From Thalassospira sp. MCCC 1A03138 (GTDB lineage: Bacteria > Pseudomonadota > Alphaproteobacteria > Rhodospirillales > Thalassospiraceae), in the NCBI RefSeq assembly GCF_002115785.1, contig NZ_JFJY01000014.1, positions 1 to 64,000 of the forward strand: a stretch of DNA of 64,000 nt, in the 5' to 3' direction. The notes below the pieces were generated by a model. It searched no databases. It was given only the letters and a program-made list of their open reading frames with translations, and had not been told where the DNA came from. Shown here piece by piece: positions 18,026 through 25,835 of the stretch (the stretch's first letter is position 1; each line of letters begins with the position of its first letter). A program made the position numbers and the translations under genes.

Positions 18026-18790
18026 TTAGGCGGTTTTGATTTCGGCGCGCACGGTGCCGACACCTTCAAAAATCGCTTCGATACGGCCATGTTTGGTCAA
18101 GGTCGGCGGGGCGCAGGCCCCGGTGGTGATGACATCGCCTGCTTTTAAGTTCTGACCGCGTTTGGCGAGGAACCGCACCAGATAGGCCAATCCGCCAAAC
18201 GGATCAGGCCATGCGGCGGGGTCGCTGTTTTGCGCTAGAACCTTGTCATCGGACCGCGTTTCTACCGGCCCATTCAGAAACGCCATATCGCGCCAATCGG
18301 CAATTTCCGGGCCAAGCACCAGATAGCCGGTGGAATTCAAATCGGCCAATGTCGAGACCGGTCCCTGTTTTTTGGTAAATCTGCGATCTGCGATCTCTAT
18401 CGCCAGATGCACGCTTTTGATGTGATCAAGGATCGCTTTGGCGGTAGCATTGGCAGCAGGAGTGCTAGCCATGACCACGGCAATCTCGGCCTCGATATTC
18501 GGGAAATGGACATCATTTGTGGTGATGGTGGCTCCGTCGGCGATAATCCGGCCATCAAGCAGCGGCCCGATCAACGGCCCATCAAGCCCAAGCCCCGCCT
18601 GTGCAGCACGTGTTGCCACCGAGAGCTTCCAGCCGGTTTGTTTCGCACCTGTCAGGGCAAGGGTTGCCTGCTGAACCTTGTATGCTGTTTCGAAGTCGGT
18701 CGGGTTGGCACCGTCGGGCAAGGGATCAATCAGGATGTTTTGGGTGAAAGCATCGGCCAGAATTCGGCTTGCCTTGGTGATGTCGGTCAT
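18026..18790 (-). CDS. 2-keto-4-pentenoate hydratase-like protein (MhpD/FAH superfamily)
   Basis: A 254-residue protein of the MhpD (hydratase/decarboxylase) branch of the FAH fold. It shows AYKVQQATLALTGAKQTGWKLS, the metal-ligand Glu pair in FPNIEAEIAVVM, HLAIEIADRRF, and GDVITTGACAPP. The classical reaction adds water to 2-oxopent-4-enoate in aromatic meta-cleavage. No ring-cleavage genes are near, so here it more likely acts on a 2-keto acid from sugar-acid breakdown. It is divergent from kdgD with shared operator-like sequences in between. Confidence 0.78.
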   Translation of the reverse strand: MTDITKASRILADAFTQNILIDPLPDGANPTDFETAYKVQQATLALTGAKQTGWKLSVATRAAQAGLGLDGPLIGPLLDGRIIADGATITTNDVHFPNIEAEIAVVMASTPAANATAKAILDHIKSVHLAIEIADRRFTKKQGPVSTLADLNSTGYLVLGPEIADWRDMAFLNGPVETRSDDKVLAQNSDPAAWPDPFGGLAYLVRFLAKRGQNLKAGDVITTGACAPPTLTKHGRIEAIFEGVGTVRAEIKTA

Positions 18791-18866
18791 TCCCTGTGCC
18801 TATCCTTCTGTTTTTAGGGTGTTTTTCGTGGCGCTATCAGCAGTCTAGCGGTGCATTTGCATGAAG

Positions 18867-18874
18867 TCATCATA
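18867..18874. promoter_or_regulatory. TCATCATA site upstream of the hydratase-like gene
   Basis: The octamer TCATCATA, preceded by AG as at 15108, lies 77 bp upstream of the hydratase-like gene in the 289-bp divergent region shared with kdgD. Confidence 0.4.
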
Positions 18875-19017
18875 TCAATTTCCGAGAGTCGTCTCTTTTT
18901 GATTTAGGTTGCGTTTGTGTGATGATTTTCGACAAAGGCGACAACGGTGAATAATCCCGGAAAGTGGCGGTTTTACACCCATACTAAAGTTGATAAGTAA
19001 TATGATTGACACAATGA

Positions 19018-19043
19018 TATGATGAATTTATAGAATCATCATA
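19018..19043. promoter_or_regulatory. Inverted TATGATGA / TCATCATA repeat before kdgD
   Basis: TATGATGA (19018-19025) and TCATCATA (19036-19043) form a perfect 8-bp inverted repeat with a 10-bp spacer, 37 bp before the kdgD start. Its half-sites match those at 15110 and 18867, and the ATGATGAATTTA segment matches the region before the first GntR gene. Confidence 0.6.
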
Positions 19044-19064
19044 GGTTATGTCGCTAGCTTGTGA

Positions 19065-20006
<942 letters not shown>

Positions 20007-20016
20007 GCTTGACGAC

Positions 20017-20039
20017 CCCGGCAGGTGGCTTCTGCCGGG
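20017..20039 (+). other. Hairpin between kdgD and the TRAP genes
   Basis: CCCGGCAG (20017-20024) pairs with CTGCCGGG (20032-20039) around a 7-nt loop. There is no T-run, so it may be a Rho-type or mRNA-stabilising hairpin rather than an intrinsic terminator. Confidence 0.5.
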
Positions 20040-20083
20040 ACTACATCTGCGACGCTGCAAAAGCAAATGGCGCGCAAAATTCG

Positions 20084-20143
20084 GTTGTCAGAAAAACCAT
20101 TACTTGTTGTTACAAGTAACAAGATGTAAGGTTTTCTGACAAC
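20084..20143. promoter_or_regulatory. Nested inverted repeats in the TRAP operon promoter
   Basis: The outer arms GTTGTCAGAAAAACC (20084-20098) and GGTTTTCTGACAAC (20130-20143) match except for one extra A. Between them lies the perfect palindrome TTGTTAC-AA-GTAACAA (20107-20122), whose core TTACAAGTAA is identical to that before the second GntR gene. The arrangement suggests a multi-site GntR operator controlling uronate uptake. Confidence 0.6.
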
Positions 20144-20209
20144 AACTGGTCCCATCAGGGAAAACAAGACTTTAACGTTAAACGACATAAAGTCACGGGA
20201 GGAATATCG

Positions 20210-21202
20210 ATGAACAAGTTTATGAAAACCACGACGCTGACACTTGCCGCAGCGGCAATGTCGGTCGCCTTTGTTGCCGGTGCGCAAGCAAGTGAATGGC
20301 GCGGCTGGAATATCCATCCGGCAGACTATCCTGTTTCGACCGGGATGGAAGAATTCGCCCGCCTGATCAATGAAAAATCCGTTGGAAACCTTGAAGCCAA
20401 GGTTTATCACGGCGGCGTTCTGGGCGATCAGCCCGATGCCATCCAGCAGGTTCGCCTTGGCGGTCTGGACTGGGCTGTTTTCAACCTTGGTCCGTTGGGT
20501 GAAGTCGCACCCGAAGCCAACGTTGTTTCGCTGCCTTTCATCTTTAAAAACGTCGATGCCATGCATGACGTCATGGATGGTCCCGCCGGTCAGCAGATCG
20601 CAGACGGCCTTGCAAGTGCGGGCCTTCAGGCACTTGGCTGGTACGACTCAGGTGCGCGTTCCTTCTATAACACCAAGCACCCGATCAACACGCCAGAAGA
20701 CCTCAAGGGGCTTAAATTCCGCGTGATGAGCAACGATCTGTATGTGCAGATGGTTGGTGCCCTTGGCGGTAATGCAACCCCGATGCCGTATGGCGAAGTT
20801 TACCAGTCGCTGAAAACCGGTGTGATCGACGGTGCGGAAAATAACTATCCGTCTTATGACAGCTCGGGCCATTTCGAAGCGGCGAAATACTATTCCGTGA
20901 CCCAGCACCTGATCCTTCCGGAATGCCTGTGCGTCAACAAGGCGCTTTATGACGGTCTGTCGGATGACGAAAAGAAAATCCTTCAGGAAGCAGCCGATGA
21001 GTCGGTCAAGGTTCAGCGCGCTGCCTGGGCAGAACGTGCAGAACAGTCCAAAGAGAAAGTTGTTGCTGCCGGTATCGAAGTGAACGAAATCGCGGATAAG
21101 GCAGCGTTCCAGGATGCGATGAAGCCTGTCTATGACAACTTCATCAAAGCCAACCCGGATCTGGCCGATCTGGTCAAGGCGATCCAGGACGCCCAGAAAT
21201 AA
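20210..21202 (+). CDS. TRAP transporter substrate-binding protein (DctP family), probable uronate binder
   Basis: A 330-residue periplasmic protein with a signal peptide cleaved after about residue 27 (FVAGAQAS). The conserved arginine that binds the substrate carboxylate is in LKGLKFRVM, and PMPYGEVYQSLKTGVIDGAENN is the family signature. RBS GGGAGGAAT precedes the ATG. Position between kdgD and uronate dehydrogenase predicts galacturonate or glucuronate as ligand. Confidence 0.9.
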   Translation: MNKFMKTTTLTLAAAAMSVAFVAGAQASEWRGWNIHPADYPVSTGMEEFARLINEKSVGNLEAKVYHGGVLGDQPDAIQQVRLGGLDWAVFNLGPLGEVAPEANVVSLPFIFKNVDAMHDVMDGPAGQQIADGLASAGLQALGWYDSGARSFYNTKHPINTPEDLKGLKFRVMSNDLYVQMVGALGGNATPMPYGEVYQSLKTGVIDGAENNYPSYDSSGHFEAAKYYSVTQHLILPECLCVNKALYDGLSDDEKKILQEAADESVKVQRAAWAERAEQSKEKVVAAGIEVNEIADKAAFQDAMKPVYDNFIKANPDLADLVKAIQDAQK

Positions 21203-21216
21203 TTGATCAAGCCATG

Positions 21217-21248
21217 GAAGGGCGGCGACATTCTCGCCGCCCTTCTTT
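21217..21248 (+). terminator. Strong hairpin between binding-protein and membrane genes
   Basis: A perfect 12-bp stem (21217-21228 with 21234-21245) and a 5-nt loop are followed by TTT. It probably causes partial termination, giving more binding protein than membrane subunits. Confidence 0.7.
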
Positions 21249-21296
21249 ACGCTTGTATCCAGTTTTTTTCGTTAATCCATTTCTGGCGGCGTGCGA

Positions 21297-21842
21297 ATGT
21301 TTTCTCAACTCACCGGGATGCTTGACCGTTTGGGTGGCAGACTTGCCAAAATCCTTAATCTGATCGGCGGAATTGCGCTGGTGGCGCTTATTCCTGCCTT
21401 CGCCTGGCTGGTTTTCGGGCGCTATGTGCTCAATGAAACCCCAACCTGGGTCGAGCAGCTTTCTCTGATCCTGATCGTTCTGATCACCTTTCCGGTTGCG
21501 GCCGCCTGTATCCGCGACAATAGCCATCTTTCGGTATCGTTTTTCCGCGATGCATTGCCGCCCAAGGCGGCGGCGGTCATGGCCCTGATCAGCTATGCCG
21601 CAATGGTGGTGTTTGGCTATTACATGTTTATCGGTGGGTATGATCTTGTTGTCTTTAACTGGGCCAAGAAAATGCCGATCATTCACATCCCCGATGGCAT
21701 GCGGTCGATCCCGATGATGGTTTGCGGGGCAGGCATCACTTTTTACAGCGTTGTACATATCCTTAAAATCCTCAGTGGCTGGAACACCATCGCACAAAGC
21801 CGCTTTTACAGTGACGAATTGCTTGATAAGGACACCGAATAA
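21297..21842 (+). CDS. TRAP transporter small permease (DctQ family)
   Basis: A 181-residue inner-membrane protein with four hydrophobic helices. The family segment NETPTWVEQLSLILIVLITFPVAA is visible with conserved W-V-E. An in-frame GTG at 21291 could serve as the start instead of the ATG at 21297. Its stop codon abuts the start of the large-permease gene with no gap. Confidence 0.88.
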   Translation: MFSQLTGMLDRLGGRLAKILNLIGGIALVALIPAFAWLVFGRYVLNETPTWVEQLSLILIVLITFPVAAACIRDNSHLSVSFFRDALPPKAAAVMALISYAAMVVFGYYMFIGGYDLVVFNWAKKMPIIHIPDGMRSIPMMVCGAGITFYSVVHILKILSGWNTIAQSRFYSDELLDKDTE

Positions 21843-23132
21843 ATGGGCATGACCATTCTTTTGGGCCTGTTTGCCATTGCTATTGTCATTGGTATGCCCG
21901 TTGCCCTTGCGCTTGGCGTTGCAGCCCTTGCGACTTTCTTCTTCGAAGGTCTGCCAACCCTGATCGCATTTCAGCGCATCGGTTCGGGGATCAGTGCCTT
22001 TTCGCTTCTGGCCATTCCGTTCTTTATCTTTGCCGGTGAACTGATGCTGCATGGTGGGATCGCCAACCGGCTGGTGCAGTTCGCAACCGCCCTTGTAGGC
22101 AGCCGCCGTGGCGGACTTGGCATTGTGAACGTATTTTCATCGATGCTGTTTGGCGGCATTTCCGGGTCTGCTGTTGCCGATACCTCCGCGCTTGGCTCGA
22201 TCCTTATTCCGGTGATGAAAAAGGAAGGCTACCGTGCGGATTATGCGGTCAACGTCACGGTGACCTCGTCGATTGCGGGTATCATGATCCCGCCCAGCCA
22301 TAACATGATCCTGTATGCTGTCGCGGCCGGTGGCGGGATTTCGATTTCCAAGCTGTTCATGGCCGGTCTGGTGCCGGGCATCATCATGTGTCTGTTGCTT
22401 GGGCTTGCCACGTGGCTGGTGGCGATAAAACACGGTTACCCGTCGGTTCCGTTTCCGGGATGGCGCGTTGTCGGGGTTACGGCCATTCGTGCCATTCCCG
22501 GATTTTTCACGGCGGTCATTATTGTCGGTGGTGTTCTGAGCGGTATCTTCACCGTGACAGAATCCGGCGCGATTGGTGTGGCTTATGCGTTGATCATTAC
22601 CGGGATTGTTTATCGCGAACTCAATTGGGCGGGCTTTGTTGCTGCGGTCAAGCAATCGGCCAAAACGACGGCTCTTGTCATGTTGCTGGTCGGGTGTGCA
22701 TCGGCCTATGGTTATATGCTGGCCTTCTATCAGGTGCCCGATGCACTGGCCCATGCGATTACATCGATCACCGATAATCCGATCATGGTTCTGTTGCTGA
22801 TCAATCTTATGTTGCTGGTGGCCGGCATGATCATGGATATGGCGGCATTGATCCTGATCTGCACGCCTATCTTCCTGCCGCTGGCGACCCAGTTTGGCAT
22901 GGATCCGATCCAGTTCGGCATGGTGCTGATGATGAATTTGGGCCTTGGCCTTTGTACGCCGCCGGTGGGTTCCTGCCTGTTTGTCGGTTGTGCGATTGGC
23001 GGGGTGAAGATCGAGAAGGCCGTCATGACGATCTGGCCGTTCTATCTGGCGATCCTGACGGCGCTTATGCTGACAACCTATGTGCCTGCGATTTCGCTGA
23101 CGTTGCCGAACCTTGTGTTTGGTGGTGGCTGA
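21843..23132 (+). CDS. TRAP transporter large permease (DctM family)
   Basis: A 429-residue protein with about 12 membrane helices. Diagnostic segments include AIPFFIFAGELMLHGGIANRL, GGISGSAVADTSALGSILIP and MIPPSHNMILYAVAAGG. With the DctP and DctQ partners it forms a sodium-driven uptake system. Confidence 0.92.
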   Translation: MGMTILLGLFAIAIVIGMPVALALGVAALATFFFEGLPTLIAFQRIGSGISAFSLLAIPFFIFAGELMLHGGIANRLVQFATALVGSRRGGLGIVNVFSSMLFGGISGSAVADTSALGSILIPVMKKEGYRADYAVNVTVTSSIAGIMIPPSHNMILYAVAAGGGISISKLFMAGLVPGIIMCLLLGLATWLVAIKHGYPSVPFPGWRVVGVTAIRAIPGFFTAVIIVGGVLSGIFTVTESGAIGVAYALIITGIVYRELNWAGFVAAVKQSAKTTALVMLLVGCASAYGYMLAFYQVPDALAHAITSITDNPIMVLLLINLMLLVAGMIMDMAALILICTPIFLPLATQFGMDPIQFGMVLMMNLGLGLCTPPVGSCLFVGCAIGGVKIEKAVMTIWPFYLAILTALMLTTYVPAISLTLPNLVFGGG

Positions 23133-23165
23133 TCGTGGGGCGAGATGACTTCAAAGAGGAAGACA

Positions 23166-23960
23166 ATGAAACGTTTGCTGATTACCGGTGCTGCCGGCAA
23201 CCTTGGGAAAATCCTGCGCGAGGGGCTGAAAGGCTATGCCGATGTGCTGCGCCTTTCGGATATCGCGCCGATGGATCCGGCTGGTCCGGGCGAGGAAGTC
23301 GTACCGTGCGATCTTTCGGATCGTTCGGCTGTCCATGAATTGACCAAGGATTGTGACGGGATCATTCATCTGGGTGGGATTTCGGTCGAAGCCGCGTTTG
23401 ATGACCTGCTGCAGGCCAATTTCCTTGGCACCTATAACCTCTATGAAGGTGCCCGCAAAAACGGCAAGCCACGCATCCTGTTTGCCAGTTCGAACCACGC
23501 CATCGGGTTCCACAAGCGCACGACCAAGCTTGATGACAAATCCGAACTACGCCCTGACAGTCTGTATGGCGTCATCAAATGCTATGGCGAGGCCTTGGCG
23601 AGTTACTATTTCGACAAGTTCGATGTTGAAACCGTCTCGCTTCGTATCGGGTCATGTTTTGAAAAGCCGCGCGATCGCCGGATGTTGTCGACCTGGATGA
23701 GCCCGCGTGACTTCATTTCCCTGATGAAGGCAGTGTTTGATGCACCGATGACCGGCCATCTGGTGATGTATGGGGTTTCGAACAACCGCACCAAATGGTG
23801 GAGCAACGATCATGCCGAACTGATCGGCTGGCAGCCGCAGGATAGTTCCGAGATCTTCCGTGAAGAAATCGAGGCAGCCTTCCCGGTCGAAGACCGTCAC
23901 GACCCGGCTGTGATCTATCAGGGCGGTGGTTTTGCTGCCAAAGGTCACTTTGAAGACTGA
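23166..23960 (+). CDS. udh: NAD-dependent uronate dehydrogenase
   Basis: A 264-residue SDR/epimerase-fold enzyme that oxidises galacturonate or glucuronate to the aldarolactone. ITGAAGNLGK binds NAD; Tyr134 and Lys138 lie in YGVIKCYGE; FASSNHAIGFH supplies the catalytic serine. The sequence follows Agrobacterium Udh closely (IHLGGISVE, LRIGSCFEKP, MLSTWMS). The ATG at 23166 is preceded by AGAGGAAG and gives the usual N-terminus; an in-frame ATG at 23145 would add seven residues. Last gene of the uronate operon. Confidence 0.93.
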   Translation: MKRLLITGAAGNLGKILREGLKGYADVLRLSDIAPMDPAGPGEEVVPCDLSDRSAVHELTKDCDGIIHLGGISVEAAFDDLLQANFLGTYNLYEGARKNGKPRILFASSNHAIGFHKRTTKLDDKSELRPDSLYGVIKCYGEALASYYFDKFDVETVSLRIGSCFEKPRDRRMLSTWMSPRDFISLMKAVFDAPMTGHLVMYGVSNNRTKWWSNDHAELIGWQPQDSSEIFREEIEAAFPVEDRHDPAVIYQGGGFAAKGHFED

Positions 23961-23985
23961 TCAAATCAACGCTCACTTCACAGTC

Positions 23986-24010
23986 AAAGGTCTGCGCAAG
24001 CGGGCCTTTT
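23986..24010 (+). terminator. Terminator of the uronate operon
   Basis: AAAGGTCTGC (23986-23995) pairs with GCGGGCCTTT (24000-24009) including two G-U pairs, with a GCAA loop and a following T. Confidence 0.6.
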
Positions 24011-24058
24011 GCTTTTGGGATTGACCCTGAAACCGTGCGCTGTATAAATATTGATGAA

Positions 24059-24077
24059 AATGATAACCGTTATCATT
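24059..24077. promoter_or_regulatory. Fur box upstream of the ECF sigma gene
   Basis: AATGATAACCGTTATCATT is a perfect 9-1-9 palindrome. It matches the 7-1-7 Fur consensus TGATAAT-N-ATTATCA at 12 of 14 positions. It lies 23 bp before the start of the sigma factor gene and marks the following operon as iron-repressed. Confidence 0.85.
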
Positions 24078-24099
24078 ATTAATTAAATCGGTGAGAGAC

Positions 24100-24624
24100 A
24101 TGACGGTCAGGGACCGTTTCTGGGATGGGATATATCAACAATACCACGGGCGCCTGTTGCGTCAGGTGCAGAAATATCTGCCCACTGGCGAAGAAAGCCA
24201 TGATGTGTTGCAAGACCTTTATATCCAACTTCGCAAACGTGCGGTCGACCCGCGCGACGTTGACAACCCGCCTGCCTATCTGATGCGTATGGCAACCAAT
24301 CTGGCGATTGATACGCTGCGCCGTCGCAATCGAAATCCGCTTGATTTTACCGATCCCGCCGACCTTGCCGATATACCCGATGCAATCGGGGGTAGCGTGA
24401 CTCCAGAACAAATCAGCGCAGACCGGCAACGTATCGCCATTGTCGGTCGGGCGATTGATGGATTGCCGCCGCGCTGCCGGGATGCTTTCCTGCTGTGCAA
24501 GCGCGACCATCTCAGCCCGGCGGAAGCCGCAGAAGCCCTTGGCATCAGTCGCAATATGGTCGAAAAACACTTGCGCCATGCCCTTAAACATTGTCGAACG
24601 GTGCTGGCGCGATATGCAAACTGA
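24100..24624 (+). CDS. ECF sigma factor, FecI type
   Basis: A 174-residue sigma factor with region 2 (YQQYHGRLLRQVQKYL, then PPAYLMRMATNLAIDTLRRR) and region 4 (IDGLPPRCRDAFLLCKRDHLSPAEAAEALGISRNMVEKHLRHAL). It is the first gene of a FecI-FecR-receptor signalling set. The ATG at 24100 has GGTGAGAG upstream; an in-frame GTG at 24091 is less likely. A Fur box overlaps the promoter region. The sigma factor probably drives the receptor gene downstream. Confidence 0.9.
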   Translation: MTVRDRFWDGIYQQYHGRLLRQVQKYLPTGEESHDVLQDLYIQLRKRAVDPRDVDNPPAYLMRMATNLAIDTLRRRNRNPLDFTDPADLADIPDAIGGSVTPEQISADRQRIAIVGRAIDGLPPRCRDAFLLCKRDHLSPAEAAEALGISRNMVEKHLRHALKHCRTVLARYAN

Positions 24625-24699
24625 ATATCCTCTTTGTGCGTTGCCATTCGTCTTTTACATATCAAGCTATTCGATCAATTGCCGGGTCCCGCCATTGCC

Positions 24700-25752
24700 A
24701 TGACAGAGTTTCGCTATCCCGACGACTGCCAAAGCAATGAAGACATTGCCGATTTTTGGGCAATCCGCCTTGACCAGGGGGATCTGGATCGACGTGAGCA
24801 GACGGCTTTTGAAAACTGGCAGGCTGAAAATTCTGGCAATGTGCGGCTTTTGATGCGGGCACGCCAGACATGGCGCAGCATGGAAATGGCCGTAACGGAT
24901 AGTCCGGGACCAGCGCAGGAAAATACTGAAAGACAACCCGTCGATCTTGACGGCATTCGCGCCGATCTTGAACGCCTTGGCGCACTTGAAGGCGGGCAGG
25001 GGCGATTGCCGGGAATGCGATCCGGCAAACGCCGGTTTCGGCCGAAGCTGGCGGCAGCTATCGGATTGGTCCTCGTCGGCCTGTTTGTGCTGGGCGGGCT
25101 TCGTCGCGATCCGGATCTGATCGCGGCGAACGATGTCAGTGCGGTTCGCGAAATTCACGAACTGACAGATGGTTCACGGGTCTGGATGGAACCGGGAACA
25201 CGGCTTGCGGTCAGATATGATGATACCGGGCGCGATATTACGGTTCTTGAAGGTGGCATTTATATTGAAGTTGCTCCTGACAAATTCCGGCCTTTACGGG
25301 TTCGTCTGAATGATATTACCGCCCAGGCCGTCGGCACCGCCTTTGTGGCTTCGAAATGGGGGGGGCTCGCCCGGGTGGAAGTCAGCGAAGGTTTGGTCGA
25401 TCTGCGTCAGAGTGACGGCAACATACGTTTGGCGCAGCTTTCCGCCGGGCGTGCCGCGTGGCAGGTGCCAACGGGTGACATGCGTTATGGCACGCGCGAT
25501 GTGGATCGCATTGCCGGATGGCGGACTGGTCGTTGGATGGTTAACGAGATGTCGCTTGAGGAATTGATCGCACGGATTTCGCCGCTTTTGCCGGGGCAGA
25601 ACTTTATCCTTGATCCGCGTATGGGCGATATTTTCGTTACCGGCAATTTCGATCTGGCAAAATCCGACAGTGCGATGAATGCTCTGATGGCAGCCTATGA
25701 CCTTGAAAATAAAGCCTATCCGGGTGGTTTTCACCTGATTTCAAAAAAATAA
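24700..25752 (+). CDS. FecR-family anti-sigma factor
   Basis: A 350-residue inner-membrane regulator. Residues about 10-50 form the DUF4880 domain (DFWAIRLDQGDLDRREQTAFENW). A single membrane helix follows at about 115-130 (LAAAIGLVLVGLFVLGG), then the periplasmic FecR domain (ELTDGSRVWMEPGTRLAVRYDD) and a C-terminal STN-like/DUF4974 region (SLEELIARISPLLPGQNFILD). It relays receptor occupancy to the sigma factor. The ATG at 24700 has no clear RBS, so translation may depend on coupling to the gene upstream. Confidence 0.88.
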   Translation: MTEFRYPDDCQSNEDIADFWAIRLDQGDLDRREQTAFENWQAENSGNVRLLMRARQTWRSMEMAVTDSPGPAQENTERQPVDLDGIRADLERLGALEGGQGRLPGMRSGKRRFRPKLAAAIGLVLVGLFVLGGLRRDPDLIAANDVSAVREIHELTDGSRVWMEPGTRLAVRYDDTGRDITVLEGGIYIEVAPDKFRPLRVRLNDITAQAVGTAFVASKWGGLARVEVSEGLVDLRQSDGNIRLAQLSAGRAAWQVPTGDMRYGTRDVDRIAGWRTGRWMVNEMSLEELIARISPLLPGQNFILDPRMGDIFVTGNFDLAKSDSAMNALMAAYDLENKAYPGGFHLISKK

Positions 25753-25801
25753 ACAAAATGACCTCCTCATTCCCGCGAGCCATTCGTCATGAGGGTAATA
25801 G

Positions 25802-25816
25802 TGATTTGCATTATTA
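25802..25816. promoter_or_regulatory. Possible second Fur-like site before the receptor gene
   Basis: TGATTTGCATTATTA matches the Fur 7-1-7 consensus at about 10 of 14 positions, in the short gap between fecR and the receptor. It is weaker than the site at 24059. Confidence 0.3.
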
Positions 25817-25835
25817 TCTTTCAGATATGGGGGGA

